In this document: positions 36,163 to 45,896 of the stretch, piece after piece
How the letters are laid out: each line of letters begins with the position of its first letter
How positions within the stretch are numbered: the first letter of the stretch is position 1
The notes under the pieces: generated by a model
The model's database searches: none
What the model was told of the DNA's origin: nothing
The model's input: the letters and a program-made list of their open reading frames with translations, nothing else
Made by a program: the position numbers and the translations under genes
NCBI RefSeq assembly: GCF_036885605.1
Contig: NZ_CP142523.1
Span: forward strand, 4,340,001-4,404,000
DNA from: Janthinobacterium sp. TB1-E2
GTDB lineage: Bacteria > Pseudomonadota > Gammaproteobacteria > Burkholderiales > Burkholderiaceae_D
Length of the DNA: 64,000 nucleotides
Reading direction: 5' to 3'

Positions 36163-36191
36163 ATTATAGCGTATTCATTTCGCTTTGAAAA
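36163..36191 (-). promoter_or_regulatory. Promoter for the tRNA-Arg copies 4-3-2 unit
   Basis: Minus-strand TATAAT at 36163-36168 with a weak -35 (TTTCAA, 36186-36191) 17 bases away. Confidence 0.65.
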
Positions 36192-36577
36192 GTTCGATTT
36201 TTCAATCGCTTAGCTGATTTTGCAGAATACCGCCCCGCTCCATCGACTACCTTTTCACTGCCAAAAAGCGCACGCCTTTTTATCAGTGGACACTTCTGCT
36301 TTCACAGTGGCGCCCAGCGAATCGAGAAGTTGCTGTCTCGAAAGAAGCGGGATTATAGGGACTGCTTTCCAGCCTGTCCAGTGCTATCTGCAGGTGGCGC
36401 GCAAGCGTGCGGTGGCGGCGCGCCGCTTGGGGCTACAATACCAGCCAGACAGGGGCGTTTGTGCCTCCCCTAATGCATGACGGCGGGCATTGAGCATCAT
36501 GACCTATTTAACTGAGCTTAGCGGCGGCCCGGCGGGGCAAGTGCCCGTGCGGCAGACTCACTGTTGCAGGATTTCCG
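36169..36577. other. Intergenic region between tRNA array and hybrid kinase gene
   Basis: About 400 bases without a convincing protein gene (an 86-codon open frame here has no ribosome site and no signal of coding). It contains the array promoter, a second strong minus-strand promoter at 36352-36380 with nothing known downstream for ~180 bases, and a small hairpin CGAGA..TCTCG in the would-be transcript. Confidence 0.6.
36352..36380 (-). promoter_or_regulatory. Strong orphan sigma70 promoter on the minus strand
   Basis: TGGACA (36375-36380), exactly 17 bases, TATAAT (36352-36357), then the GC-rich discriminator CCCGC, as in stable-RNA promoters. Its transcript would run toward the tRNA array. 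Could drive a small RNA or be an additional upstream promoter for the tRNAs. Confidence 0.65.
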
Positions 36578-39061
36578 ATGGCCAAGCATGACCGCGAGCA
36601 AGACCTGCTTCCCCCATCAGCGCCGCTGAGCCTCTCCGACGAGCGCCTGTCCAACTTACTGGAAAGTATTACCGACGGCTTTTGCCTGCTCGACCGCGAC
36701 TGGACCATCCGCTACCTCAATACGCGCGGCGCCGCCATGCTGGCGCCGCAGCACGCGCCTGGCGCGAGCCTGACGGGCAAGAACCTGTGGCAAGCCTGCC
36801 CCGACCTGCTGGGTACGGAACTGGAAACGCAGTACCGGCGCGCCATGGCGCAGCAGCACAGCAGCAGTTTCGAGCTGCTGTATCCGCCGCTGGGGCGCTG
36901 GCTGGAAGTGCGCATCTTCCCTTCCAGCGACGGCTTGACCACGTATATCCAGGACATCAGCCAGCGCAAGGCGACCGAGGAAACCTTGCGCCACAGCGAG
37001 GAAGACTTGCGCGCGCTGGCCAATTCCATCCCGCAACTGGCCTGGATCGCCAGCTTCGACGGCACCATTGCCTGGTACAACCAGCGCTGGCACGACTACA
37101 CGGGCACCACTGCCGAGCAGATGGCGGGCGACGGCTGGAGCATCGCCTATGACGCGCAACACCTGCCGCCCATGCTGCAAGCGTGGAAGGCCGCCTTGCG
37201 CGATGGCACGCCCTTCGAAATGGAGTTCCCCATCCGTGGCGCCGACGGCCAGTACCGCTGGTTCCTGACGCGCGCCAATCCCGTGCGCGACCAGGGCGGC
37301 CAGCTGCTGCGCTGGTTTGGCACGAGCACCGACGTCGACCAGGTCAAGCGCGCGCAGGAAGCCTTGCGCGATGAAACGCGCGTGCTCGAGTTGCTCAACA
37401 ATACGGGCGCGGCCCTGGCCAGCACCCTCGATTTGCCGGCCCTGCTGCAGGAAACCGTCGATGCGGCCACACGCATCAGCGGCGCGCGCTTCGGCGCCTT
37501 TTATTATGACGATGCGGGCGAGGTCCACGACAGCGTCGCCCCCCTGCCATCGGCACGCGCCGTCAACGGCATCAGCCTGCGCGAGGCCGATGCCATCGCC
37601 ACGGAACTGCGCCAGGGAGCGGCCATGCGCCAGAACGACTTGCTGGCCGCGCCCGACGCCAGCGCCGGCGCCGCGCCGGCGCTGCGCAGCTGCCTGAGCC
37701 TGCCCGTCAGTTCGCGCTCGGGCCTGTTGCTGGGGCGCTTGCTGCTCGGCCATCCGCAAGCGGGCATGTTCAGCGCGCGCAGCGAACGCATCGTGTCGGC
37801 CATCGCGGCCCAGGCCGCCGTCGCGCTCGACAATACGCGCCTGTACGCGGCTGCCACGCGCGCCGCCGAAGAGCGCAAGGTGCTGCTCGACAGCGAACGC
37901 GAGGCGCGCGCCGACGCCGAGCGCACGAACCAGCTGAAAGACGATTTCCTCACCACCTTGTCGCACGAACTGCGCACGCCGCTGTCGGCCATCCTGGGCT
38001 GGGCCCAGGTGCTGCGGCGCGGCACGCGCGACCAGGCCGACCTGCACCGGGGCCTGCAAAGCATCGAACGCAATGCGCGCGCGCAGGCGCAACTGATCGA
38101 AGACTTGCTCGACATGAGCCGCATCACCTCAGACAAGGTGCTGCTGGACCTGCAAACCATCGTGCCCGCCAGCATCATCGCCTCGGCCATCGAAACCCTG
38201 CGCCCGGCGGCCGACGCCAAGCACATCGCCATCCACAGCAACATCGCCAGCGATGCGGGCACCATCACGGGCGACCCCAGCCGTATCCAGCAAGTGATCT
38301 GGAACCTGCTGTCGAATGCCCTGAAGTTCACGCCGCAAGGGGGGCGGGTCGAGATCGGCGTGCGCCGCGAGGCGAGTCGCCTGGCCATCACGGTGGCCGA
38401 CAACGGCGTCGGCATCAAGAAAGACTTCCTGCCCCACGTGTTCGACCGTTTCCGCCAGGCCGACGCCTCCACCACGCGCCGCCATGGCGGCCTGGGGCTG
38501 GGGCTGGCGATCGTCAAGCACCTGGTGGAGCAGCATGGCGGCACGGTCACGGTCAGCAGCGCCGGCGACATGCAGGGCGCCAGCTTTACCGTGCGTCTGC
38601 CCCTGGGGACGCGGGCCGCACCGGTGCGCCCGAAGGGCGGCGAGCTGTCCGCCAGCCACGACTTGCGCGGCGTTACGGTGCTGCTGGTCGATGACGAGGC
38701 CGATGCGCGCGAACTGACGGCGCGCATCCTGCGCGACAGCCACGCCGACGTACATGGCGCGGGCAGCGTGGCGCAAGCGCTGCAACTGCTGGACCAGGTG
38801 CACCCGCATGTGCTGGTCAGCGACATCGGCATGCCCGACGCCGACGGTTTCGACTTGCTGGCGCAAATCCGTGCGCACGCCTCCCCCGATGCCGCCAGTC
38901 TGCCGGCACTGGCGCTGACGGCGTTCGCGCAACCGCAGGACCGCCAGCGGGCGCTGGCCAGCGGCTTCCAGGCCTGGATCTCGAAACCGATAGACCCGGT
39001 CGAACTGCTGGCGGCCGTGGCGCAGCTGGCCGCGCAGCGCGGAACGTCCCCTCCGCCCTGA
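36578..39061 (+). CDS. Hybrid sensor histidine kinase (PAS-PAS-GAF-HisKA-HATPase-REC)
   Basis: 827 aa, no membrane helix. PAS1 (about 22-130, ITDGFCLLDRDWTIRYLN), PAS2 with PAC (about 145-265, WYNQRWHDYTG), GAF (about 280-430, LPALLQETVDAATRISGARF), His[18 protein letters not shown] (His463), HATPase_c (LLSNALKFTPQG, DNGVGIKKD, GLGLGLAI) and a C-terminal receiver (LLVDDEADAR, phospho-Asp749 in VSDIGMPDADG, SKPIDP). Start ATG 36578 with AGGA 9 bases upstream. Orphan in position, though a response-regulator cyclase gene follows at 39392 and could be a phosphorelay partner. Confidence 0.92.
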   Translation: MAKHDREQDLLPPSAPLSLSDERLSNLLESITDGFCLLDRDWTIRYLNTRGAAMLAPQHAPGASLTGKNLWQACPDLLGTELETQYRRAMAQQHSSSFELLYPPLGRWLEVRIFPSSDGLTTYIQDISQRKATEETLRHSEEDLRALANSIPQLAWIASFDGTIAWYNQRWHDYTGTTAEQMAGDGWSIAYDAQHLPPMLQAWKAALRDGTPFEMEFPIRGADGQYRWFLTRANPVRDQGGQLLRWFGTSTDVDQVKRAQEALRDETRVLELLNNTGAALASTLDLPALLQETVDAATRISGARFGAFYYDDAGEVHDSVAPLPSARAVNGISLREADAIATELRQGAAMRQNDLLAAPDASAGAAPALRSCLSLPVSSRSGLLLGRLLLGHPQAGMFSARSERIVSAIAAQAAVALDNTRLYAAATRAAEERKVLLDSEREARADAERTNQLKDDFLTTLSHELRTPLSAILGWAQVLRRGTRDQADLHRGLQSIERNARAQAQLIEDLLDMSRITSDKVLLDLQTIVPASIIASAIETLRPAADAKHIAIHSNIASDAGTITGDPSRIQQVIWNLLSNALKFTPQGGRVEIGVRREASRLAITVADNGVGIKKDFLPHVFDRFRQADASTTRRHGGLGLGLAIVKHLVEQHGGTVTVSSAGDMQGASFTVRLPLGTRAAPVRPKGGELSASHDLRGVTVLLVDDEADARELTARILRDSHADVHGAGSVAQALQLLDQVHPHVLVSDIGMPDADGFDLLAQIRAHASPDAASLPALALTAFAQPQDRQRALASGFQAWISKPIDPVELLAAVAQLAAQRGTSPPP

Positions 39062-39391
39062 ACAGGGCCGCAATACGCCCCCCTAAAAAGATGATGCAAA
39101 GAAATACATAGTGCAGTACAAAATGACTATTTTCATGGGTTAGCTTTCCTACTTTCAGACGCGGCACTGTCCTACAAGCAACTAAGCGAAAGTTTGCTAC
39201 ACTGAAATGCAGAAGCACACCTGCACGGCAGGCCGGAGACGGCGGCCCTGGCCGGCGAGAACGGCAGAAGCGAACTCATGCGCTGTTGTGCGCCCTATCT
39301 TGTTGCAAGGCGCTACTATCTTTCCACAGCCGTCAGCCTATCATCTGCGGTAGAAGCCAGCGTTGCATAGACCGTATAACCGAGACCTTAC
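39062..39391. other. 330-base intergenic region
   Basis: AT-richer than the flanking genes, with no open frame that looks coding. A TACACT (39198) resembles a -10 but has no good -35. A short hairpin CCTGC-ACG-GCAGG lies near 39222. No conserved RNA family is recognised. Confidence 0.5.
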
Positions 39392-40381
39392 ATGCCCAGC
39401 CAAGATGAGATTTTGAAAGCCAAAATTTTGGTCGTCGATGATTCACCCGACAATGTTGACCTGATGCTGGAAATCCTGCGCGATGCCGGCTATACCAATG
39501 TGACGGCCACCATGCGTCCGGCCCAGGTTTGCCCCCTGCACCGGGAGCATTGCTACGACCTGATCTTGCTGGATCTGCAAATGCCGGAACTCAATGGTTT
39601 CCAGGTCATGAAAGGCTTGAAGGAAATCGAGCATGGCGGCTACCTGCCCGTGCTGGCCCTGACGGCCCAACCGAGTTTCAAGATCGCCGCCCTGGAAGCG
39701 GGCGCGCGCGACTTCATCAGCAAACCCTTCGACCTGATGGAAGTGCACAAGCGCATCCACAACATGCTGGAAGTGCGCCTGCTGTACAAGGAACTGGCGC
39801 AATACAGCAAACAGCAGCAGGAATTGGCGCTGCACGACCCGCTGACGGGCTTGCCGAACCGGCGCCTGCTGGAAGACCGCATCGAGCATACCTTGCAGCA
39901 ATCGGCCCGCAGCCGCGGCAAGTCGGCCATCCTGTACCTGGACCTGGACGGCTTCAAGGCCATCAACGACAGTTACGGCCACGGCTATGGCGATGAAATC
40001 CTGAAAATGGTGGCGGCCCGCCTGGTGGGCGCCTCACGCAAGGAAGACACGGTGGCGCGTATCGGCGGCGATGAGTTCGTCATCGTGCTGGGCAACCTGG
40101 CCGGCAAGGGCGACGCGCGCGAACCGGCCGCCAAGCTGATCGAAGTCATTTCCGAGCCGTATTTCATCAACGACCTGACCCTGCGCCTGTCGACCAGCAT
40201 CGGCATCGCCATCTACCCGGACGACGCCAGTACCGTCGACTCGCTGCTGGGCGCGGCGGACACGGCCCTGTACGAAGCCAAGCGTGCCGGCAAGAACCGC
40301 TTTTGCTGCATCCCGCACGAGGTGATCGCCGCGCAGTCGCAAGTAAACATGCAAAAAAACAACATTCCGTCGATCGCCTGA
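39392..40381 (+). CDS. Response regulator diguanylate cyclase (REC-GGDEF)
   Basis: 329 aa soluble protein. Receiver domain with VVDDSPDN acidic pair, phospho-Asp61 in LLDLQMPELNG and SKPFD; a coiled-coil linker (about 130-150); then GGDEF with active site GGDEF at 225-229. RKED five residues earlier is an intact I-site. Phosphorylation is expected to switch on c-di-GMP synthesis, as in PleD/WspR-like proteins. The likely input is the neighbouring hybrid kinase, by position only. No strong ribosome site before ATG 39392. Confidence 0.94.
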   Translation: MPSQDEILKAKILVVDDSPDNVDLMLEILRDAGYTNVTATMRPAQVCPLHREHCYDLILLDLQMPELNGFQVMKGLKEIEHGGYLPVLALTAQPSFKIAALEAGARDFISKPFDLMEVHKRIHNMLEVRLLYKELAQYSKQQQELALHDPLTGLPNRRLLEDRIEHTLQQSARSRGKSAILYLDLDGFKAINDSYGHGYGDEILKMVAARLVGASRKEDTVARIGGDEFVIVLGNLAGKGDAREPAAKLIEVISEPYFINDLTLRLSTSIGIAIYPDDASTVDSLLGAADTALYEAKRAGKNRFCCIPHEVIAAQSQVNMQKNNIPSIA

Positions 40382-40403
40382 GTTTTCTTACCGCACCGCA
40401 CGC

Positions 40404-40442
40404 AAAAAAACCGGCAAGCCTTCACGGCCAGCCGGTTTTTTT
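40404..40442. terminator. Bidirectional terminator between convergent genes
   Basis: AAAAAAACCGGC ... GCCGGTTTTTTT with a 15-base loop; serves the cyclase (plus) and the small gene at 40457 (minus). Confidence 0.85.
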
Positions 40443-40456
40443 ATGCGCAGGACGCT

Positions 40457-40912
<456 letters not shown>

Positions 40913-41134
40913 CTATGGCAGCGTGCGGCGCCCCGGTATGTGCGCAGCCGTACGTAACGGCAGGAACGGCAGCTGCTGGGGCAAACGATAATATTGCCTG
41001 CAATATAAAAGTGATGGAAGGAGATCAAAATTGCCGAAAAGACAGAAATTTTCCATCCATGCGCCCCGCGATGAAATCATCATGTATGATCCACAACTTG
41101 AATTTGGTCCACCTTTCACCATTCACGGGGCGCT

Positions 41135-41848
41135 ATGTCCGCACAAATAGATCCGAACAAGGAAACGGCCCAGGCCGATGCGGAACGCGCCGCCGATCTC
41201 AGCGAGTTGCTCGGCCATGTCAACACCAGCTGGGACAATGAACGGCGCGCCCTGTCGCGCCAGCTGCACGACAGCCTCGGCTCGTCGCTGACGGCACTGA
41301 CCATGCACCTGTCGCTGCTGACGCAAAAGATGCCGCAGGAAGCGGCCCTGCTCGACCGTGCGGCGACCATGAAGCAATTGCTGCTCAATGTGATCGAGAC
41401 CAACCGCCAGATGCAGATGAAGCTGTGGAACGACAAGCTCGAGTTTCTCGGCGTGAATGTCGCGCTAGGCGAGCTGGCCACGCAATTTGCCGAACAGCAC
41501 AACATCACCGTGCGCTGCAGCCTGCCCGAAGATGAACTGATTTGCCCGCGCAACGTGGGCGTGGCCCTGCTGCGCACCCTGGAAGAAGCGCTCGGCAACA
41601 TCGCCGCGCACGCCAATGCTACGCAAGTGGACATCATCATCGACGACAATGACGAAGCGCTGATGATGACCGTCAAGGATGACGGCGTGGGCTTGCCCGC
41701 CAGCGAGCCCGTCGAAATGAGCAAGCACGGCCTGCGCTCCGTGCGCGAGCGCGTGCATTACCTCGGTGGCAGCCTGAGCCTGGCGGCCAATCCGCAAGGC
41801 GGCACGGCCCTGACCGTCGTCTTGCCGCGTGTGGCTCCGAAAGAATAG
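41135..41848 (+). CDS. Orphan cytoplasmic sensor histidine kinase, NarL-partner type (HisKA_3)
   Basis: 237 aa without sensor domain or membrane helix. HisKA_3 motif SRQLHDSLGSSLTAL (His45) and a HATPase_c with DDGVGLPASE and HGLRSVRERVHYLGG. The class normally works with NarL/FixJ response regulators, but none is adjacent. It may receive its signal from a separate protein. Confidence 0.9.
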   Translation: MSAQIDPNKETAQADAERAADLSELLGHVNTSWDNERRALSRQLHDSLGSSLTALTMHLSLLTQKMPQEAALLDRAATMKQLLLNVIETNRQMQMKLWNDKLEFLGVNVALGELATQFAEQHNITVRCSLPEDELICPRNVGVALLRTLEEALGNIAAHANATQVDIIIDDNDEALMMTVKDDGVGLPASEPVEMSKHGLRSVRERVHYLGGSLSLAANPQGGTALTVVLPRVAPKE

Positions 41849-41925
41849 TCTTTGCCAGGCCACATCAAGCCAGAACACTGCCGGGGCACCCCGGACCGCA
41901 GAACGATTCGACGACAGGAGACCGC

Positions 41926-42441
41926 ATGCAAGGACTGATCCCCACCCTGCTGGCAGCGCTGCTGGCCATGGGCACCGCCCAGGCCGCCGACAATACCGTG
42001 CCGCCGCCGGAAACCGTGGACAAGCTGGCCTGGCTGGCCGGCTGCTGGAACGTCGACGGCGCCGAGCCCGGTTCCGGAGAACAATGGAGCACGGCTGCCG
42101 GCGGCACCATCCTCGGCACCAGCCGCACCGTCAAGGGCGGCAAGACGACGGCGTTTGAATTCGTGCAGATCCGCCTCACCGAGCCGGGCCAGCTGGCCTA
42201 CATCGTGCAGCCGTCGGGCGAGCCGCCCGTGATCTTCAACCTGCTGCGCCAGGACAAGCCGAATGAATTCATCTTCGCCAACCTGGATAATGACTTCCCG
42301 AGCCGCATCATCTACCGCCACGACAGCGAGCGCATCTTGCACGCCAGCATTACCGGCACCTTGAAGGGCAAGCTCACCACTATCGATTTCCCCATGACGC
42401 GGGGCCGCTGCGAAGCGGCGCCAATTCCGCGCAGCAAATAA
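41926..42441 (+). CDS. Exported DUF6265 family protein
   Basis: 171 aa with signal peptide (LLAALLAMGTAQA). LAWLAGCWNVDGA at the start of the mature part and EQWSTAAGGTILGTSRTVKG are typical of DUF6265, a lipocalin-like beta-barrel family with no assigned function. AGGAG lies before ATG 41926. Confidence 0.85.
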   Translation: MQGLIPTLLAALLAMGTAQAADNTVPPPETVDKLAWLAGCWNVDGAEPGSGEQWSTAAGGTILGTSRTVKGGKTTAFEFVQIRLTEPGQLAYIVQPSGEPPVIFNLLRQDKPNEFIFANLDNDFPSRIIYRHDSERILHASITGTLKGKLTTIDFPMTRGRCEAAPIPRSK

Positions 42442-42492
42442 CAACCGGCGTCAAGGCAGGAACCAGGGCCGCATCTTGCGGCCCTTCTTGCG

Positions 42493-42987
42493 TCAAGGCT
42501 GCAAGCGAACGCCCGCACCCGCAGGAGGCGGCATGGTGAAGGCGGCGGCCATGCCCAGCCAGCCAGCGAACCAGGCAATGAAGGCCGCCACGTGGCCATA
42601 CTCCCAGCGTGCACGCAGACGCGCATAGGCTGCGGCAAACTCCGCCTGGCTCACGTCGGCGCTACTCCCCCACTCCCCATTGACGGGGGCGACAAGGAAA
42701 GCCCACAGCAGCAAGGAGGCAAGCAGTGCGGCTGCCGACGCGGCCAGCAGGCGGCCCTGGGGCAGGCGCCTGGAGCGAAAAGCCAGCACGGCCACGGTCA
42801 CCATGGCGGCCATTTGCACGGCGCCCCCTATCGGGCCAAACAGGGCATACAGCGTGCTTGTCACCTGCGCATACAGCGCTGGCGGATACGCCAGCTTGAC
42901 GGGCAGTTCCAGCAGATGGGCGGCACCCGGCGCGAGCCCCAGGGCCGTCAAGGTCAGGGCAATGACTTGCAGTAAGCGTGATGGCAT
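42493..42987 (-). CDS. Four-helix membrane protein, unknown (DUF1772-like)
   Basis: 164 aa with about four hydrophobic helices. GLAPGAAHLLELPVKLAY and FLVAPVNGEW recall the anthrone-oxygenase-like DUF1772 family, but the match is loose. Stands alone. Confidence 0.6.
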   Translation of the reverse strand: MPSRLLQVIALTLTALGLAPGAAHLLELPVKLAYPPALYAQVTSTLYALFGPIGGAVQMAAMVTVAVLAFRSRRLPQGRLLAASAAALLASLLLWAFLVAPVNGEWGSSADVSQAEFAAAYARLRARWEYGHVAAFIAWFAGWLGMAAAFTMPPPAGAGVRLQP

Positions 42988-43104
42988 GCCTGCCTCCCCT
43001 CATCAAGCTGTCCGCTCATGGCGCGTGTGCTTGCCCTTGTTCTGACCGCGGGACGGCGCTGCGGTTCCCGGCCAACGCCACTCGCGCAATGCGTACGCTG
43101 CCAT

Positions 43105-43130
43105 AAAAAACGGGGCACTGCGGCCCCGTT
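43105..43130 (-). terminator. Terminator of the NDH-2 gene
   Basis: Minus strand: AACGGGGC-CGCAGT-GCCCCGTT followed by a T6 run, 23 bases past the stop. Confidence 0.85.
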
Positions 43131-43152
43131 GGATTTCCCTACTTACCGCACA

Positions 43153-44451
43153 TCAATGCAGCTTGACCTGCGGCGTGCTGCGCTTGATCAGGAAACGGCC
43201 CATGGCCATGACGGCCGTGCGCACGCTGCCCAGCACGGCATTGTGGTGCATCAGGTGCAGGCTCACATACATCATGCGCGCGACAAAGCCTTCGACGAAC
43301 CAGCTCAGGCCCTTCAGCGATCCCATCAGGGTGCCGACGGAGGTGGTACGGCCAAACGACACGAGCGAACCGTAGTCCAGGTATTCGTACGGTTTCGTTT
43401 GCGGCGGCCTGCCCTTCGCTTGCAGCAGGAATGTTTTCAACAGGTAATCGGCTTGCTGGTGGGCAGCCTGGGCGCGCGGCGGCACCAGCTTGCCGTCCGG
43501 CCCCGTGCAGGCGGCGCAGTCGCCCAGCGCGAAAATATTCGCATGGCCCTGCACGTTGAGCATGCCCGTCACTTCCAGCTGGCCGGAACGGTTGGTTGGC
43601 AAGCCCAAAGTGGCGAGGAATTCCGGCGCGCGGATGCCGGCGGCCCACACGCAGATGTCGGCCGCATAGCTGGTGCCGCTGGCCACCGTCACTTTGTCGG
43701 CTTCGATCGTGGTGACGCGCGTATCGGTCACCACGGTGATGCCATGCTGGTGCAGCAGTTTTGAGGCGGCAATGGAGACGCGCTCGGGCAGCGGCGCGAG
43801 GATGCGCGGCGCCCCTTCGAGCAGGGTGATGCGTACATCCTTGATGGCGTTGAGATTCTGAAAACCATACGCGGCATACACGCCGCTCGCTTCGCGCAAT
43901 TCGGCCGCCAGCTCGACGCCCGTGGCGCCGCCGCCGATGATGACGATGTCGACACCGGGATGGCCCGCGTCGCCCTGGCGCTGCTCGGCCATGGCCAGCA
44001 GTTTCAGCAGGGTCAAACGGAAACGTTCCGCGTCTTCCGTGGCATTGAGGGAAATCGTGTTTTCCTTGGCGCCGGGCACGCCGAAGTAATTCGACGTGCT
44101 GCCCACGGCCAGCACCAGCTGGTCATAGCTGACAGTGCGCTGCGGCAAGAGCTGCTCGTCCTTGTCCGTGGCGATGGCGCCCACGGTGAGGCTGTTCGAG
44201 CCGGCGTCGAGCGCGATCAAGGGACCATAGACATAGGTAAAACCATTGTCATGCGCCAGCATCTGGTACGACAGGCCCTCTTGATGAATGTCCAGGGTGC
44301 CGGCCGCCACTTCATGCAGCGACGGTTTCCAGATGTGGTACAGGCGGCTGTCGACCAGGGTGACCTGGCCGGGGCCGAGCTTGCGGCTGAGTTTGCAGGC
44401 CAGCTCCAGGCCGCCCGCACCTCCTCCTACGATAACGATTTTACTATGCAA
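43153..44451 (-). CDS. ndh: Type II NADH dehydrogenase-like FAD oxidoreductase (NDH-2)
   Basis: 432 aa single-subunit flavoprotein moving electrons from NADH to quinone without pumping protons. FAD-binding IVIVGGGAGGLELA, second Rossmann motif IVIIGGGATGVELAAELRE, and the FAD-closing block NIFALGDCAA. The C-terminal ~40 residues are amphipathic and should attach it to the membrane. The start is TTG at 44451, 4 bases after AGGAGG; no ATG is available nearby. The upstream His/Asp/Lys-rich protein gene ends 15 bases away, so they may be one operon. Confidence 0.9.
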   Translation of the reverse strand: MHSKIVIVGGGAGGLELACKLSRKLGPGQVTLVDSRLYHIWKPSLHEVAAGTLDIHQEGLSYQMLAHDNGFTYVYGPLIALDAGSNSLTVGAIATDKDEQLLPQRTVSYDQLVLAVGSTSNYFGVPGAKENTISLNATEDAERFRLTLLKLLAMAEQRQGDAGHPGVDIVIIGGGATGVELAAELREASGVYAAYGFQNLNAIKDVRITLLEGAPRILAPLPERVSIAASKLLHQHGITVVTDTRVTTIEADKVTVASGTSYAADICVWAAGIRAPEFLATLGLPTNRSGQLEVTGMLNVQGHANIFALGDCAACTGPDGKLVPPRAQAAHQQADYLLKTFLLQAKGRPPQTKPYEYLDYGSLVSFGRTTSVGTLMGSLKGLSWFVEGFVARMMYVSLHLMHHNAVLGSVRTAVMAMGRFLIKRSTPQVKLH

Positions 44452-44466
44452 ATATCCTCCTGCCTG

Positions 44467-44964
44467 TTAATCCTTGTGCCCGTTGCCGTTGCCGCGGCCA
44501 TTGCCGTTGCCATGGCCCTTGCCCGGATGGTCATCATGCTTGTCGCGCTTGCCTTCATGCTTGTCGCGCTTGTCATCATGCTTGTAGTCGTGACGGCCGC
44601 GGTCGCCGTAATCGGGACGGCCATGGTCGCCATGCTGCTGGCGGTAACGGGGCACATATTGGTTGTTATACCAACTATCTTGGACGAAATATACCTCTTG
44701 GTTACAGGCATTATACTTGCGGCAGTGCTTGGACCAGTGTTTGGCATGGCCGGGCGGCACGCGCAGATAGATCGGACGGGCCGAATAGTATTGCGGGCGC
44801 TGTACGATGACGGGCTGGGCATAGATCAATTGCGGCGCGGGATAGTCGCCGATATCGAGGCGTCCGTAAAAGCCTGGCTGGCCGACGGTAACGGAGACGC
44901 CGACTTGGGCGACGGCGGCGGTAGCTGCCGACAGCAAGGCGGCGGCAAGAATCAGGGTTTTCAT
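44467..44964 (-). CDS. Exported protein with long Lys/Asp/His/Gly-rich tail, unknown
   Basis: 165 aa. Signal peptide ends at AVAQ (about 20). A folded-looking part (QPGFYGRLDIGDYPAPQLIY, then CRKYNACNQEVYFVQDSWYN) is followed by ~60 residues of very low complexity built on DKHDDK, GKRDKH and GNGNGRGNG. Such tails are usually disordered and may bind metal or polyanions. The cysteine-bearing core appears in proteins of related bacteria as far as I recall. ATG 44964 has AGGAG upstream. Confidence 0.75.
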   Translation of the reverse strand: MKTLILAAALLSAATAAVAQVGVSVTVGQPGFYGRLDIGDYPAPQLIYAQPVIVQRPQYYSARPIYLRVPPGHAKHWSKHCRKYNACNQEVYFVQDSWYNNQYVPRYRQQHGDHGRPDYGDRGRHDYKHDDKRDKHEGKRDKHDDHPGKGHGNGNGRGNGNGHKD

Positions 44965-45054
44965 GGTGACACTCCTTTTAGTTATGCCGTCATTGTAGAC
45001 CTTGTGTGACTAACTGTTTGTTCGCAAGGACACATAAGGAACTCCGTGGCAATC

Positions 45055-45819
45055 TCACCACAGTTTGCCCAAGGGCACGACCACACCGCTGAACAGCGAC
45101 CAGTCCGGCGACGACGCCGTCAAGCCGCGCGCCATGCCGATGTCGATGGCCAGCCGTGGCGTGGGACTGTAGGTGGCGGCCAGCAGCAGCTGCGCCGTGG
45201 ACGGCGCACCGCGCAGGCGCGTGCCCGACACTTCCGCCGTGGCGCCCCAGCGGCCGCTGACGGGCGTGGAAAAAGAGGTCGCCCAGCCCGTCTGCACCCT
45301 GCCCGCATCCGGGTCGGACGCCCCCAGGCGTGTGGCGTTCAGGTTGGCATCCACGTGCACGGCGCCCAGGTCGCGGCTGAAAATACCGTTCAGCGACACG
45401 TCGCTCTTGCCGCTGCCGATGCTGTCCTTGGCCGTGGGCAACTTCCACCCCAGCTCCAGGCCCAGCGCCGTGGCGCTGTCGAGCAAAAAGGCGCGCTTGA
45501 GCACGAACGTCGTGTCGCCTACGCCCGTTTCGCGCCGCGCCGTGCCGTCGTGCGCACGCACAACACCCTCGCCTTCGAGCAACACGCCCCATTCGGGCGT
45601 GAACGCAAGTTTGAAAGCGTAAGGCAGGCTGGCGCGGCGCGTGTCGTCCGTTTTCGATAGCAGTCCGCCGGCCTCGAATTCCAGCTGGCCCGGCACGGGC
45701 AGCTGGGCGGGACTGGCTACGGAAGGCCGGTAAGGCAGGACGGGATCACCCTGCTGCGCCTGCGCCAGCGGCGCCAGGGACAGCAGCAGAGATAAGCAAA
45801 GCAAGCGGGGAGACGGCAT
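45055..45819 (-). CDS. Outer-membrane beta-barrel protein (transporter/phenol MetA-like family)
   Basis: 254 aa with signal peptide ending AQAQ (about 22). The rest is alternating short strands (FEAGGLLSKTDD, FTPEWGVLLEGEGVV, LGWKLPTAKDS) ending in aromatic W, as in outer-membrane barrels annotated as transporter or MetA-pathway proteins. Function unknown. I use ATG 45819 at the start of the signal peptide rather than the upstream 45864. Confidence 0.75.
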   Translation of the reverse strand: MPSPRLLCLSLLLSLAPLAQAQQGDPVLPYRPSVASPAQLPVPGQLEFEAGGLLSKTDDTRRASLPYAFKLAFTPEWGVLLEGEGVVRAHDGTARRETGVGDTTFVLKRAFLLDSATALGLELGWKLPTAKDSIGSGKSDVSLNGIFSRDLGAVHVDANLNATRLGASDPDAGRVQTGWATSFSTPVSGRWGATAEVSGTRLRGAPSTAQLLLAATYSPTPRLAIDIGMARGLTASSPDWSLFSGVVVPLGKLW

Positions 45820-45896
45820 GAAAGATCCGGAAGTGGCAAACGCGCAATAGCGACAGCCTACCACCGCCGCGCCGATTGCGCCCGGGCCCGCCGTTA

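Noticed and set aside
36220-36480. An 86-codon plus-strand frame upstream of the second hybrid kinase
   Set aside because: No ribosome site, Cys/Ser/Arg-rich mixed composition, and overlap with a strong promoter on the other strand.
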